This document shows positions 7,702-18,455 of a stretch of 64,000 bases of DNA, piece by piece. The stretch comes from DATAOG01 sp963753685 (lineage in GTDB: Bacteria; Pseudomonadota; Alphaproteobacteria; Geminicoccales; Geminicoccaceae). Both the position numbers and the translations under genes were made by a program. The notes beneath the pieces were generated by a model, which did no database searches, was not told where the DNA came from, and was given only the letters and a program-made list of their open reading frames with translations. The stretch is taken from contig CAVWDE010000025.1 of NCBI GenBank assembly GCA_963753685.1, positions 148,209 through 212,208 of the forward strand, read 5' to 3'. The first letter of the stretch is position 1. Every line of letters begins with the position of its first letter.

Positions 7702-9888
7702 TTAGAGTGGCCCCAGCCCGCCGCTGTCCGCCGACAGCTCACCCAGATGCGAGAAAACGACCCGAATCCCGAAGGTCGTACTCCCCTTGGCGTCGGCCTG
7801 CTCGATGTAACTGCGCTCGACCCCGGCCACCAGGGTCAGGCAGGGGTGGCGGTACACCAAGCCGACCTTGTACCAGACGGGCTGATCCAGCTCCAGATTG
7901 CGCCGGGTCTGGGCCCGCAGTGAGAGCGAGGGCAGGAGATTGACCAGGACCCCGGCGGTGATCTCCTCGCGGCTCTGGTTGTCGCCCTCCACCGCCGGAT
8001 CCTCCTGGAGCCGGACGTAGGTGACATCGAAGTTCAGGCGGCGGGGCCCGATCAGCGCTCCGATCTCGTCGCGGGTCGGGGTCAGGGTCTGCTGGTCGAT
8101 GCGGAAACGGTAGCGGACGCGGAACGACGGGTCGGGCGTGACGTCGATGCGCCCGACGTAGTCGGAGAACGACCGGTTGATTCCCGTCTCCGGATCGAAC
8201 TCCTTCTCCTCACCGCTCAGGCGGAAGCTCTCGGCGAGCAGGCCATTCACCAGTTCGCCGGAATCGCCGTAGGTGCCGAAGCGCATGCCATAGCTGACCC
8301 GCGCGCCGCCCTCGACCCGGTCCAGCCCCGCGAACCGGTTCGGCTCGAAGATGTTGCTGTCGTCGACCTCGAGATCCTGGCTGTCCTCGTTGGGGATGCT
8401 GTTCGGATTCGGATCGTTGAGCGTCCAGGTGAAGCTCGCGACCGGCTCGAGCGTCGTGGTCACCCCGAAGGCGTCGCCGAGCCAGGGCCAGCTCCAATCG
8501 GCGGTCATCCGCGGCAGCACGCGGCCGGTGGTGTTGCCGCCGCCCTCGGTGCCGAAGGTCTCCGGATCGCCGTCGGTATAGTAGCCGTCGCCGGTCAGGC
8601 TCAGCCCCAGCTGATACTGGTCGCCGAGCGGGCTCGTCCAGGGCAGCTGCCAGCCGCCCGCGGTCGACACGCGCCGGGTATCCAGGCCGCCCGTCCGGGT
8701 CAGCGCGAGCACGCTGCTGTCGAGCGTGAACCGCGAGCCCCAGCGCCAGGGCTGGCTCGTCAAGTTGACCTCGCCCTGCGGCAACGCGACCGGGATGTCG
8801 CCTTGATGATCGGATTCGCGCAGGCCCTGGAAGGCATAGGCGTTGAGCGCCGCATAGTTGCGATCCCAGACCTTCTCGGTGAACAGCCGATTGGTCAGCA
8901 CGTTGTCGCTGCTGAACTTGTACCGCTGCAGATAGGTGTCGTCGGTGGTCACGGCGAGGTCGTAGCCCCAGCGCGCGTCGTCGGTCAAATTAAAGCGACC
9001 GTCGCCTTTGAGGTGGCCGCGAAACGCGTCCTGCGTCGGCGACGGGTTGCTGCTGCTGCCGGCCTCGGTCGCGTAGGTGCCGCTGCCGGAGAACCCGAAC
9101 CGGCCGCTCGGCACGAGATGACGGTACTGGGCGGTCAGAACCGGCGGCTCCTCGGTCAGGAAGATCGGCGCGAGCGTCAGATCGTAGTTGGGCGCGAGGG
9201 CGAAGTAGTAGGGGACCTGCGTGAACAGCCCGAGCTGGCTGTTGTTGCCGAAGCTCGGGGCCAGGAAGCCGGACTTGCGCTCGACGCTCGGGTCCGGCTG
9301 CGACAGATAGGGCGTGTAGGCGACCGGCACCCCGTAGAGCTCGAAGATGGCGTTATGATAGGTGATCTCATGCGCCACCTGGTCGTGGACGATCCGCTGC
9401 GCCTTGATCTGCCACAAGGGCGGTGAGTTGGAATTGGGGCACAACGGGCAGGGCGAGTAGACGCCGTGCTCCAGCTCGGTCTCCGTGCCCCCGGTCCGTT
9501 TGCCGCTGGCCGCCGCGAACAGCGAGTTGTCGGTGAGGCGGGCACGCAGCTCCTGCGCCACGCCATCCTTGAGATCGTCGCTCAGGACCAGCCGGTCGGC
9601 GTACAGCGCGTCGCCGCTCGGCTCGAGCAGGGTGACGTTGCCCTCGGCGTCGATCTGGTTGGTGTTCTGATTGTAGTGGAGGACGTCCGCGAACAGGTGC
9701 CGGCCGCCCTGCACCACCTCGACGTGGCCCTCGGCCGAGATCACGCTGGTGTCGTGATCGACCTCCATGCGGTCGGCCAGCAGCAGGACCCGCTCGGAGG
9801 TGGGCTTCAGCTGCGCGCCGGCCGCCGGCAGAGGGCCGAGGAGCGCGGCCAGGACCAGCAGCAGCCCCGCCCCGGCCTGCCGGGCCAT
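7702..9888 (-). CDS. lptD: LPS-assembly outer-membrane protein LptD
   Basis: LptD is the outer-membrane beta-barrel that inserts LPS into the outer leaflet together with LptE. The protein is 728 aa: a signal peptide (LLLVLAALLGPLPAAGA), an N-terminal OstA/jellyroll domain (ADRMEVDHDTSVISAEGHVEV, HYNQNTNQIDAEGNV) and a C-terminal barrel domain. The region HGVYSPCPLCPNSNSPPLWQ contains paired cysteines, the usual site of LptD disulfides. The ATG at 9888 lies 2 bases after the lptG stop; longer upstream extensions in the same frame only overlap lptG. It is in operon with lptF and lptG (transport bridge) and surA (its chaperone). Confidence 0.95.
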   Translation of the reverse strand: MARQAGAGLLLVLAALLGPLPAAGAQLKPTSERVLLLADRMEVDHDTSVISAEGHVEVVQGGRHLFADVLHYNQNTNQIDAEGNVTLLEPSGDALYADRLVLSDDLKDGVAQELRARLTDNSLFAAASGKRTGGTETELEHGVYSPCPLCPNSNSPPLWQIKAQRIVHDQVAHEITYHNAIFELYGVPVAYTPYLSQPDPSVERKSGFLAPSFGNNSQLGLFTQVPYYFALAPNYDLTLAPIFLTEEPPVLTAQYRHLVPSGRFGFSGSGTYATEAGSSSNPSPTQDAFRGHLKGDGRFNLTDDARWGYDLAVTTDDTYLQRYKFSSDNVLTNRLFTEKVWDRNYAALNAYAFQGLRESDHQGDIPVALPQGEVNLTSQPWRWGSRFTLDSSVLALTRTGGLDTRRVSTAGGWQLPWTSPLGDQYQLGLSLTGDGYYTDGDPETFGTEGGGNTTGRVLPRMTADWSWPWLGDAFGVTTTLEPVASFTWTLNDPNPNSIPNEDSQDLEVDDSNIFEPNRFAGLDRVEGGARVSYGMRFGTYGDSGELVNGLLAESFRLSGEEKEFDPETGINRSFSDYVGRIDVTPDPSFRVRYRFRIDQQTLTPTRDEIGALIGPRRLNFDVTYVRLQEDPAVEGDNQSREEITAGVLVNLLPSLSLRAQTRRNLELDQPVWYKVGLVYRHPCLTLVAGVERSYIEQADAKGSTTFGIRVVFSHLGELSADSGGLGPL

Positions 9889-9890
9889 CC

Positions 9891-11063
9891 TCAGCCGTCC
9901 TCGAGGTGCAGCAAGGTCGTCAAGCCGAGCAGCACGGTCACGCCGGCCGGGGTCCAGGCGGCCAGGACTGCCGGTAGCCGACCGGACAGCCCGATCGCGA
10001 ACACGACATCGGACAGGATGTAGAACACGAAGCCGGTGGCCAGGCCGGCGGCGATCAGCAGCCCGGTGCGGCCGTGCCGGACCAGTCGCAGGCTCGAGCT
10101 CGTGCCGATCAGCAGCATCGCCGACAGCAGCAGCGGCAGGGCCAGCAGACCGTGCCAGTAGAGCCGGTGCTCGCGGGCCGAGAATCCGACCGCTTCCAGC
10201 TCTCTGACGAAGCTCGGCAGATCCCAGAAGGACAGCGTCTCGGGCGGGGCGAAACTCTCCTGGATCTGAAATGCCGTCAGATCGGTCGCAATCCGGTGGC
10301 TCGGCTCGACCCGGCTGTGGCCGTCGGCATCGGACAGGAGCGGCTTCAGCAGCTCCCAATAGCCCGGCCCCAGGTGAGCCTTTGCCGCGTCGACCCGGCC
10401 GGCAAAGCGAGCATCGGCATCGAAGGTCAAGACGACCACGCGATCGAGCATGCCCGTGTCCGGGTTCATCTGTTTGGCGTGAATCAGAAGCTCGCCGCCG
10501 CCGGCGCGCGCCTGGCGCAGCCAGAGGCCGCCGTGCGCCACCGAGATCAGGTTCGAATCCTGCGACAGATACGTGTGATCCAGCGCCTCGTAGCGGGCGA
10601 CCAGGCTCGAGGCCAGCGGATTGAAGGCAACCAGGGTGAAGACCCCGAGCCCCTGGGTGACCAACAGGGCCGGTAGCAGGAATTGCCAGATCGAGACCCC
10701 GGCCGAACGCGCGGCCACCAGCTCGTGCGTGCGGGTCAGGCGCTGGAACGTCAGGACCGTGCCGAACAGGACCGCGAACGGCATCAACTTCTGGACCAGG
10801 AACGGCAGGTGCAGGAGCCCCATCAACATCACCAGGCCGAAGCCGACCTCCGGCCGGCCGTAGGCCCGGCGCAGCAGCTCCACCACGTCGACCACGAGCG
10901 CGATCATCGCCAGGCCGAACACCGCGATCGCGATGCCGAGCAGCACCTGCCAGCCGAGGTAGCGGGACAGGGTCCCCGAGAGCCGGGTCTCACGGTCCGC
11001 GCCGGCGGCCTGGCGGCTACCGGCCGGCGGCGCGAGAATCACGGTGGGCGTGGCGCTCCTCAT
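9891..11063 (-). CDS. lptG: LPS export ABC transporter permease LptG
   Basis: LptG is one of the two membrane subunits of the LptB2FG extractor that pulls LPS from the inner membrane. The protein is 390 aa and has the family topology: N-terminal helices (YLGWQVLLGIAIAVFGLAMIALVVDVVELLRR), a large periplasmic beta-jellyroll with GGLWLRQ near residue 165, and three C-terminal helices. The ATG at 11063 overlaps the lptF stop by ATGA, so translation is probably coupled. A poorly conserved hydrophilic N-terminus of about 40 residues precedes the first helix. Confidence 0.94.
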   Translation of the reverse strand: MRSATPTVILAPPAGSRQAAGADRETRLSGTLSRYLGWQVLLGIAIAVFGLAMIALVVDVVELLRRAYGRPEVGFGLVMLMGLLHLPFLVQKLMPFAVLFGTVLTFQRLTRTHELVAARSAGVSIWQFLLPALLVTQGLGVFTLVAFNPLASSLVARYEALDHTYLSQDSNLISVAHGGLWLRQARAGGGELLIHAKQMNPDTGMLDRVVVLTFDADARFAGRVDAAKAHLGPGYWELLKPLLSDADGHSRVEPSHRIATDLTAFQIQESFAPPETLSFWDLPSFVRELEAVGFSAREHRLYWHGLLALPLLLSAMLLIGTSSSLRLVRHGRTGLLIAAGLATGFVFYILSDVVFAIGLSGRLPAVLAAWTPAGVTVLLGLTTLLHLEDG

Positions 11064-12184
11064 GCGCGCCTGGCGGACCGGGCAAAGGGCCGGCGACGCG
11101 GCCGATAGCCGACGATCACCAGGAGGCAGAGCACCGCCGGCGCGATCGTCACGACGTACAGCAGGGGGACCAACGCCAGATGCTGCGCCACCAGGCTGCC
11201 GACCGCGATGCTCGCGACCTGGACGAGGACGACGCCGATGGTCGCGATCATGAGACCCGGCCATAGCCCGCGCCGGTCGAAGCCGCGGCCGAGCAGCGCC
11301 GCCAGCGCGATCATGGCGAACACCAGCGCGTTCAGCGGCCAGGTCAACCGTTTGTGGCCTTCGGCGATCCGTCCCCAGCGGCGCGATCGGCTCAAGGATG
11401 CCGGCGGATCCAGGAGCTCCTGCACGTACTGTTCTTTCGGTTTCAGCGAGCGCTCTCCGGGCGGTGTTGCGTTGGCCGCCAGATCAAGGGTGTAGCGGCC
11501 GAACTGCAGGATCGACAAGCGCGGATTGTCGGGCGCCTTGGTGTCGAGCTCCTGCCGGCTGCCGCGCTCGAGGACAAACAGCGGTCCGTCGGCGCCATGC
11601 ACCAGGGAACCCTGCTCGGCCATCATGGTGACCGGCGCTTTCGGGTCACGCTCGTCCTGGACGACCACGCCTGCCAGCGAGCCGTCGGCGCGATGCTCGC
11701 GGACATAGACCGTGACGCCGTCGGCCGGGGCGTTGAACACCGCCGGCTGCAGCAGCAGGTAGGGGAAGTCGTGCTCGATCCGGTCCTGCAGGTCCCGGAA
11801 GTTGCGGAACGCGAGCGGCATGAAGTACAGGCTGATCGAATAGTCGATCAGGGTGACCGCCACCGCCAGCAGCAGGCAGGGCGCCGCGATCTGCAGGTTG
11901 CTGAGCCCGATCGCCTTGAACACCGTGAGCTCGCTCTCGACCGTCAGGCGGTGGTAGACGAACAGCACGGCGCAGAACAGGGCGAAGGGCAGGATCACCA
12001 GCAGCAGCGAGGGGAACAGGAGGACCGTCAGGTAGAGGAAGGTGGTCGCCGGGACGCCCTTGTTGACAATGAGATCGACGAAGCGCAGGGATTGCGACAA
12101 CCAGATCGCGCCCGACAAGGCGAGCGTGGCGAACAGGGTCGGCAGGGCCAGCTGCCGTAGCAGATAGAGCAGGTAGAGCTTCAT
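11060..12184 (-). CDS. lptF: LPS export ABC transporter permease LptF
   Basis: LptF pairs with LptG in the inner-membrane LPS exporter. The protein is 374 aa: it starts MKLYLLYLLRQLALPTLFATLALSGAIWL, continues through the coupling region SELTVFKAIGLSNLQI, then a periplasmic jellyroll (VTMMAEQGSLV, FVLERGSRQEL) and C-terminal helices, ending in an Arg-rich tail. It is the first gene of the minus-strand operon lptF-lptG-lptD-surA-rsmA. The 121 bases upstream are shared with the divergent pepA and should contain both promoters. lptB, the ATPase partner, is not in the window. Confidence 0.94.
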   Translation of the reverse strand: MKLYLLYLLRQLALPTLFATLALSGAIWLSQSLRFVDLIVNKGVPATTFLYLTVLLFPSLLLVILPFALFCAVLFVYHRLTVESELTVFKAIGLSNLQIAAPCLLLAVAVTLIDYSISLYFMPLAFRNFRDLQDRIEHDFPYLLLQPAVFNAPADGVTVYVREHRADGSLAGVVVQDERDPKAPVTMMAEQGSLVHGADGPLFVLERGSRQELDTKAPDNPRLSILQFGRYTLDLAANATPPGERSLKPKEQYVQELLDPPASLSRSRRWGRIAEGHKRLTWPLNALVFAMIALAALLGRGFDRRGLWPGLMIATIGVVLVQVASIAVGSLVAQHLALVPLLYVVTIAPAVLCLLVIVGYRPRRRPFARSARRA

Positions 12185-12305
12185 TGCCGGCCATCATACA
12201 TAGACGCGACGATCGATACAGAGTTGACTTGATCGCGCCGCCCGCCAAGCCCGCCGTCGACCCAGGATCCCTGCTACCCGCCGTCAACGCTCCGGAGCGT
12301 CGAGG

Positions 12306-13809
<1,504 letters not shown>

Positions 13810-13852
13810 GCCCCGAGGGGGACCATGCCGCTCCTCCGAGCGCGCGGCTGAC

Positions 13853-14311
13853 ATGGTCGAGTTCGGCTTCTACCACCTGCAGCGCACGGCGCTCGAGCCG
13901 GCCCTCGGCCGCCTCTTGGAGCGGGTGCTGGCGAGCGGCCAGCGGGCGGTCGTGCGGGCGGCCTCGGCCGAGCGGGTCGAGGCGCTCAACCGCGCGCTCT
14001 GGACCTTCGGCCGGGACAGCTTCCTGCCGCATGGCTCGCGCGCGGACGGCCATGCCGAGGACCAGCCGGTGTTCCTGACCGACGCGGCCGACTACCCGAA
14101 CGGCGCGACCGTCCTGGTCCTGGTCGATGGGGTCGAGGTCGAGCCGCCGGCCCAGTTCGGCCGCTGCCTCTACCTGTTCGACGGCAACGATCCGCAGGCG
14201 CTCGAGCGCGCCCGGGCGCTCTGGCGCCGGTGGCGCGAGCAGGGCGCCCAGATCACCTACTGGCAGCAGACCGAGCGCGGCTGGCAACAGGCCAGCGCGG
14301 CCGGCGCCTGA
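13853..14311 (+). CDS. holC: DNA polymerase III chi subunit HolC
   Basis: Chi links the clamp-loader complex to single-strand binding protein. The protein is 152 aa and has the recognisable chi pattern: EFGFYHLQRTALEPALGRLLERVLASG at the start, then ALWTFGRDSFLPHG, PVFLTDAADYPNGATVLVLVDG and FDGNDPQALERARALWRRWRE. It follows pepA after 43 bases and precedes ndk, so a pepA-holC transcription unit is likely. Confidence 0.92.
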   Translation: MVEFGFYHLQRTALEPALGRLLERVLASGQRAVVRAASAERVEALNRALWTFGRDSFLPHGSRADGHAEDQPVFLTDAADYPNGATVLVLVDGVEVEPPAQFGRCLYLFDGNDPQALERARALWRRWREQGAQITYWQQTERGWQQASAAGA

Positions 14312-14389
14312 GGCGCGCGCTCAGGCCCTTTCGCCGGGCCGCCCGGGCGGCTATAAGGCCGCGCGAAGTGCAGCAGGACGAGGGGACCC

Positions 14390-14812
14390 ATGGCCATCGA
14401 GCGCACGCTCTCGATCATCAAGCCCGACGCCACCCGGCGCAATCTGACCGGCCAGATCAACGCCCGCCTCGAGGCGGCGGGGCTGCGGATCGTCGCCCAG
14501 CGCCGGCTGCGGCTGACCCGCGCTCAGGCCGAGGCGTTCTATGCGGTGCACAAGGAGCGGCCGTTCTACCGCCCGCTCTGCGACTTCATGACCTCGGGCC
14601 CGGTGGTCGTGCAGGTGCTCGCAGGCGAGAACGCGGTCGAGCGCAATCGGGCGGTGATGGGCGCCACCGACCCGGCCAAGGCCGAGCCCGGCACGATCCG
14701 CAAGGATTTCGCCGAATTGATCGAGGCCAACTCGGTCCACGGCTCCGACGCTCCCGACACCGCGGCCAAAGAGATCGCCTTCTTCTTCGCCGAGTCCGAC
14801 ATCGTCGGGTGA
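14390..14812 (+). CDS. ndk: Nucleoside diphosphate kinase
   Basis: Ndk transfers the gamma phosphate of ATP to nucleoside diphosphates through a phosphohistidine. The protein is 140 aa, the standard length, starts MAIERTLSIIKPDATRRN, and contains the active histidine in the signature NSVHGSDAPDTAAKEI. It also has MGATDPAKAEPGTIRKDF, part of the nucleotide-binding surface. It converges with purN, whose stop lies 33 bases downstream. The 78-base gap after holC contains a GC-rich stretch (CAGGCCCTTTCGCCGGGCC) that could attenuate read-through, but no clear terminator T-tract. Confidence 0.96.
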   Translation: MAIERTLSIIKPDATRRNLTGQINARLEAAGLRIVAQRRLRLTRAQAEAFYAVHKERPFYRPLCDFMTSGPVVVQVLAGENAVERNRAVMGATDPAKAEPGTIRKDFAELIEANSVHGSDAPDTAAKEIAFFFAESDIVG

Positions 14813-14845
14813 GGCCAAGCTCGTTCGCGGTGCCGGTGACCTGCT

Positions 14846-15500
14846 TCACACGGGCGGGTCAAACAACGCAATTTCAGGGGTCGTTGCCCCCTCGATGACA
14901 ACGCGCTCGCCGACCACACGGGCGCGGCCGGAGGCGACCAGATCGAGGGCCTGCGGATAGCAGCGGTGTTCGAGGGCGAGGACGCGCGCGGCCAGGCTCT
15001 GCACTGTATCATCCTGGCGCACCGCGAGGACGCCCTGGACGATGATCGGGCCCGCGTCGACCTCGGCGCGGACGAAATGCACCGTGCAGCCGTGGAAACC
15101 GGACGCCGGCCTCGAGCGCCCGCCGGTGGGTGTCGAGACCGCGGAAGGCGGGCAGCAGCGAGGGATGGATGTTGAGCAGCCGGTCGCGCCAGCCGTCGAC
15201 CAGGGCCGGACTCAATACACGCATGAAGCCGGCGAGGCAAACGAGTTCTATTTCATTGGTTTGTAGTAATGAGCTGAGCGATCGCTCGAGGTCATCGCGG
15301 CGCTGTTGCGGGAGGATCTCGACGTCGATGCCGGCGGCGCGCGCGTGCCCCAGCCCGGGAGCGTCCGGCTGATCGGAGACGACCAGCGCGACCCTGGCGC
15401 TCGCGTCCGGCGTCGCGCAATGGTCGATCAGCGCCCGCAGATTGCTGCCGCGGCCGGAGATCAGGACGGCCACGCGCCGGCGGGGTGCCGGGTCAGCCAT
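14846..15500 (-). CDS. purN: Phosphoribosylglycinamide formyltransferase PurN (frameshifted here)
   Basis: PurN formylates GAR with 10-formyl-THF in purine synthesis. The first frame contains VAVLISGRGSNLRALIDHC and the FMRVLSPALVDGWRDRLLNIHPSLLPAF segment with the active Asn and His. The second contains VHFVRAEVDAGPIIVQGVLAV, with the active-site Asp. The break is at an AAA run (plus strand 15096-15098): reading GTCCGGTTTCCACGG without one T restores VRFHGCTVHFVRAEVDAG. Length is 3n+1; the repaired protein is 217 aa. purM ends 9 bases upstream, forming the usual purM-purN operon. A homopolymer length error is the likely cause. Confidence 0.9.
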
Positions 15501-15509
15501 TCGCGCGGT

Positions 15510-16583
15510 CTAACCATCCATGCCGTCGACCTGCAGCCGGGCCGGTCCTTTGCCGGCGACCAGCTCGCCCAGCCGGTAGACGGTCTCGCCCTGCTCGGTC
15601 AGGTAGCGCATGACGTCGTCGGCGTACTCGGCAACCACCACCAGCACCATGCCGATGCCGCAGTTGAAGGTGCGCAGCATCTCCTCGGCGGTCATGCGCG
15701 CGGCCTCGTACAGCCAGAGGAAGACCGGCGACGCATGCCAGCTGCCGGCGTCGATCCGGGCGACCACGCCGGCCGGCAGGACCCGCGGCAGATTGTCGGT
15801 CAGGCCGCCGCCGGTGATATGGGCGACCGCCTTGACGACGTCGTGCTCGAACAGGCCGAGCAGGCTGCGGACATAGATCCGGGTCGGGACCAGCAGGGCC
15901 GCGGCGAGCGTCTGGTCGGAGGCGAACGGCGCCGGATCGGCGAGGAACAGCCCCTGGTCGCGCAGCACCTTGCGGATCAACGAGAAGCCGTTGGCGTGCA
16001 CGCCGCTCGAGGCGAGGCCAATCAGGACGTCGCCCGGCCCGATGTCGGTCCGCGGCAGCAGCCGGGCGCGCTCGACCGCGCCGACCGCGAAGCCGGCGAG
16101 ATCGTAGTCGCCGCGCCGGTAGTGACCGGGCATCTCCGCGGTCTCGCCCCCGATCAGCGCGCAGCCGGCCTCCCGGCAGCCCTCGGCGATGCCCGCGATC
16201 ACCGCCCGCGCCGCCACCGGGTCGAGCTTGCTGGTCGCGAAATAGTCGAGCATGAACAGCGGCTGGGCGCCCTGGGCCAGGAGGTCGTTGACGCACATCG
16301 CGACCACGTCGAAGCCGGCCACGCTGTGGCGGCCGCTTTGCGCCAGCAGCTGCACCTTGGTGCCGACGCCATCGGTCGTGGCGACCAGCAGCGGCTGCTG
16401 GAAACCGGCCTCGTGCAGATCGAACAGGCCGCCGAAACCACCCAGAGCGGCGGTGGCACCTGGCCGTGCGGTGGAGCGGGCGAGCGGCCCGATCGCTTCG
16501 ACCAGGGCCTCCCCGGCCTCGATGTCGACCCCGGCCTGCCGATAGCGATTCGCGTCGACCGGCTCTGCCGTCTCTTGTGTCAT
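15510..16583 (-). CDS. purM: Phosphoribosylformylglycinamidine cyclo-ligase PurM
   Basis: PurM closes the imidazole ring of AIR using ATP. The protein is 357 aa from the ATG at 16583, chosen over one 54 bases upstream because it gives MTQETAEPVDANRYRQAGVDI like homologues. Visible motifs are LVATTDGVGTKVQLL, FDVVAMCVNDLLAQGAQPLFMLDYF, the GGETAEMPGHY active-site loop, ASSGVHANGFSLIR and AHITGGGLTDNLPRVL. It is the first gene of the purM-purN unit and diverges from the DUF2066 gene at 16663, an arrangement common in alphaproteobacteria. Confidence 0.96.
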   Translation of the reverse strand: MTQETAEPVDANRYRQAGVDIEAGEALVEAIGPLARSTARPGATAALGGFGGLFDLHEAGFQQPLLVATTDGVGTKVQLLAQSGRHSVAGFDVVAMCVNDLLAQGAQPLFMLDYFATSKLDPVAARAVIAGIAEGCREAGCALIGGETAEMPGHYRRGDYDLAGFAVGAVERARLLPRTDIGPGDVLIGLASSGVHANGFSLIRKVLRDQGLFLADPAPFASDQTLAAALLVPTRIYVRSLLGLFEHDVVKAVAHITGGGLTDNLPRVLPAGVVARIDAGSWHASPVFLWLYEAARMTAEEMLRTFNCGIGMVLVVVAEYADDVMRYLTEQGETVYRLGELVAGKGPARLQVDGMDG

Positions 16584-16662
16584 GGGTACGGGCTTGGCTA
16601 GTTTGGTGCGCGAGGCGAGCTGGTAGTGGCTCGCCAACTTAGGCGATCCGGACGGCTTTGCA

Positions 16663-17898
16663 ATGCTCCAATCACGTCTGTGCCCCGCGCTCGTCGCCGC
16701 CCTGCTCGGACTGACGCTGCTGCCTTCGGCGGGTCTGGCACAGACCGATCAGGCAGTCTTCCAGGTCAGCAAGATTGCCGTCGACGTCACTGCCAAGGAT
16801 GCGGTCACCGCGCGCACCCAGGCCTTGCTGCAGGGCAAGAGGCAGGGGCTCGACCGCCTGCTGCACCGGCTGGTCCCGGCCGCCGAGCAGACCGGTCTGC
16901 CGGCGGTCGCCGACCTCAACATCGAACGCTACGTGCAGAATTACGAGATCGCCAGCGAGCAGCTGTCGACCACCCGCTATCTCGCCCAGATGACCGTGCG
17001 CTACGATCCCGATGCGGTCCGTGAGCTGTTGCAGACGAGCTCCCTGAGCTTCGCCCAGGTGCGCTCGGCGCCGATCGTCGTGCTGCCGCTGTACGATGGC
17101 CCCGACGGCCAGCACCTCTGGCCCGACGGCAATCCGTGGTGGCAGGCCTGGGAGAAGAACCTCGATCCGGAGCGGCTCCTCCGCCTGGTGCTGCCGCTCG
17201 GCGATCTCGAGGACATGGCGAGCCTCAAGGTCGAGCAGCTGCAGGCGCGCGATCCGACGGCACTGGCCGCGCTCACCGGCCGCTACGGCAGCGAGGACGC
17301 GCTGGTCGTGACCGCCAAGGTGCTCGCGCCGGCCGATCAGCCGGCGGCCGCCACACCCCCGGCCGCCACGACCCCGGCCGCCACGACCCCGGGGGCCGCG
17401 ACTCCGGCTGAGACCACTTCGAGCGCCGCCCCGCCCGCGGTGCAGCTGACCATGGAGCGAATCGGCCGGGTCGATCAGCTCAACCCGCCCGAGACGGTGC
17501 ACGCGCGTCCCGGGCAGACCCTCGAGGACCTGCTCGGCGAGGCGGTGCGTGGCCTCCAGAACAGCCTCGACGAGCGCTGGAAGAGCGCCAACCTCTTGCG
17601 CTTCGACCAGGCCGGGCTCATGGTGGTTGACATTCCGATCACCGCGTTGTCGGACTGGGTCGGGATCAACAAGGGGTTGGAAAGCCTGCCGGAGGTCAGC
17701 CAGGTCGAGATCGCCACGTTCGCCCGCGACAACGTGCGGGCGCAGATCCGCTACATCGGGGATCAGTTCCGCTTGGAACAGGCGTTGGCTCGAGTTGGTC
17801 TGGGGCTATCGCGGGAAGGGGACTCATGGCTGTTGCGACCGACCGGGGCAAACCCCAGCCAAGGCGAGCCGCCGAGCGCGACGTCGACCTCGTTCTAG
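16663..17898 (+). CDS. DUF2066 domain-containing exported protein
   Basis: This is a 411-aa protein with a clear signal peptide (LCPALVAALLGLTLLPSAGLAQ). The following region, VFQVSKIAVDVTAKDAVTARTQALLQGKRQGL, is typical of DUF2066 proteins, which in alphaproteobacteria lie between purM and the AI-2E/HdaA genes. Function is unknown. A low-complexity Ala/Thr/Pro linker (about residues 225-260, coded by a run of near-identical GCC-ACx-CCx units at 17340-17420) separates two globular parts. Its last 73 bases overlap the start of the PgsA-like gene. Confidence 0.8.
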   Translation: MLQSRLCPALVAALLGLTLLPSAGLAQTDQAVFQVSKIAVDVTAKDAVTARTQALLQGKRQGLDRLLHRLVPAAEQTGLPAVADLNIERYVQNYEIASEQLSTTRYLAQMTVRYDPDAVRELLQTSSLSFAQVRSAPIVVLPLYDGPDGQHLWPDGNPWWQAWEKNLDPERLLRLVLPLGDLEDMASLKVEQLQARDPTALAALTGRYGSEDALVVTAKVLAPADQPAAATPPAATTPAATTPGAATPAETTSSAAPPAVQLTMERIGRVDQLNPPETVHARPGQTLEDLLGEAVRGLQNSLDERWKSANLLRFDQAGLMVVDIPITALSDWVGINKGLESLPEVSQVEIATFARDNVRAQIRYIGDQFRLEQALARVGLGLSREGDSWLLRPTGANPSQGEPPSATSTSF

Positions 17899-18455
17899 CG
17901 CGTCGCTCGCCGATCAATCTGGCCAATCTGATCACGCTCGGCCGGCTGCTCATGGTCGTCCCCCTGGTCTGGCTGATCGCCAGCGGCCGGCTGCAACCGG
18001 CGTTCTGGCTGTTCCTGGCGGCCGGCGTGTCGGACTTCGTCGACGGCTTCATCGCCAAGAACTTCAATGCCAGGACCGAGCTCGGCGCGGTGCTCGATCC
18101 GCTCGCCGACAAGGCCCTGCTCGATGGCATCTATCTGGCGCTCGCGGTGGTCGGCTGGCTGCCGGCCTGGCTGACCCTGATGGTCCTCGGCCGCGACCTT
18201 TTGATCGTGGTCGGCGTGATCCTGATCCGACGCCGGGATCCGGTGTTCCGGGCGACGCCCCTGGTGATCGGCAAGATCAACACCTTCGCGCAGATCCTGC
18301 TGGCGGCCTGCACGATCGCCAACGCGGGCGGCTGGATCGAGCTCGACGCCCAGGTTGCCGTCCTGATCGTGCTGGTCGCGAGCACGACCTTCCTGTCGGG
18401 CGCCGGCTATGCGGTGCAGGCGGTCCGCGCGGCCGGTCTGGAGCCGGCTTCTTGA
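17826..18455 (+). CDS. CDP-alcohol phosphatidyltransferase family protein
   Basis: This integral membrane enzyme of 209 aa transfers a phosphatidyl group from CDP-diacylglycerol to an alcohol, in the PgsA/cardiolipin synthase family. The CDP-alcohol motif is present as SDFVDGFIAKNFNARTELG followed by AVLDPLADK, giving the metal-binding aspartates; the usual AR after DG is AK. Five to six hydrophobic helices follow. The exact product (phosphatidylglycerophosphate or cardiolipin) cannot be told from sequence. The ATG at 17826 overlaps the preceding gene by 73 bases; the N-terminal 30 residues are polar and weakly conserved, so a later start near the first helix is possible. Its TGA overlaps the next gene's TTG. 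Confidence 0.85.
   Translation: MAVATDRGKPQPRRAAERDVDLVLARRSPINLANLITLGRLLMVVPLVWLIASGRLQPAFWLFLAAGVSDFVDGFIAKNFNARTELGAVLDPLADKALLDGIYLALAVVGWLPAWLTLMVLGRDLLIVVGVILIRRRDPVFRATPLVIGKINTFAQILLAACTIANAGGWIELDAQVAVLIVLVASTTFLSGAGYAVQAVRAAGLEPAS

Noticed and set aside
10540..10575. tRNA-like T-loop GGTTCGAATCC
   Set aside because: It falls inside lptG and no cloverleaf arms or CCA end surround it. Similar TTCGAA strings at 45068 and 56150 also lie in coding sequence.
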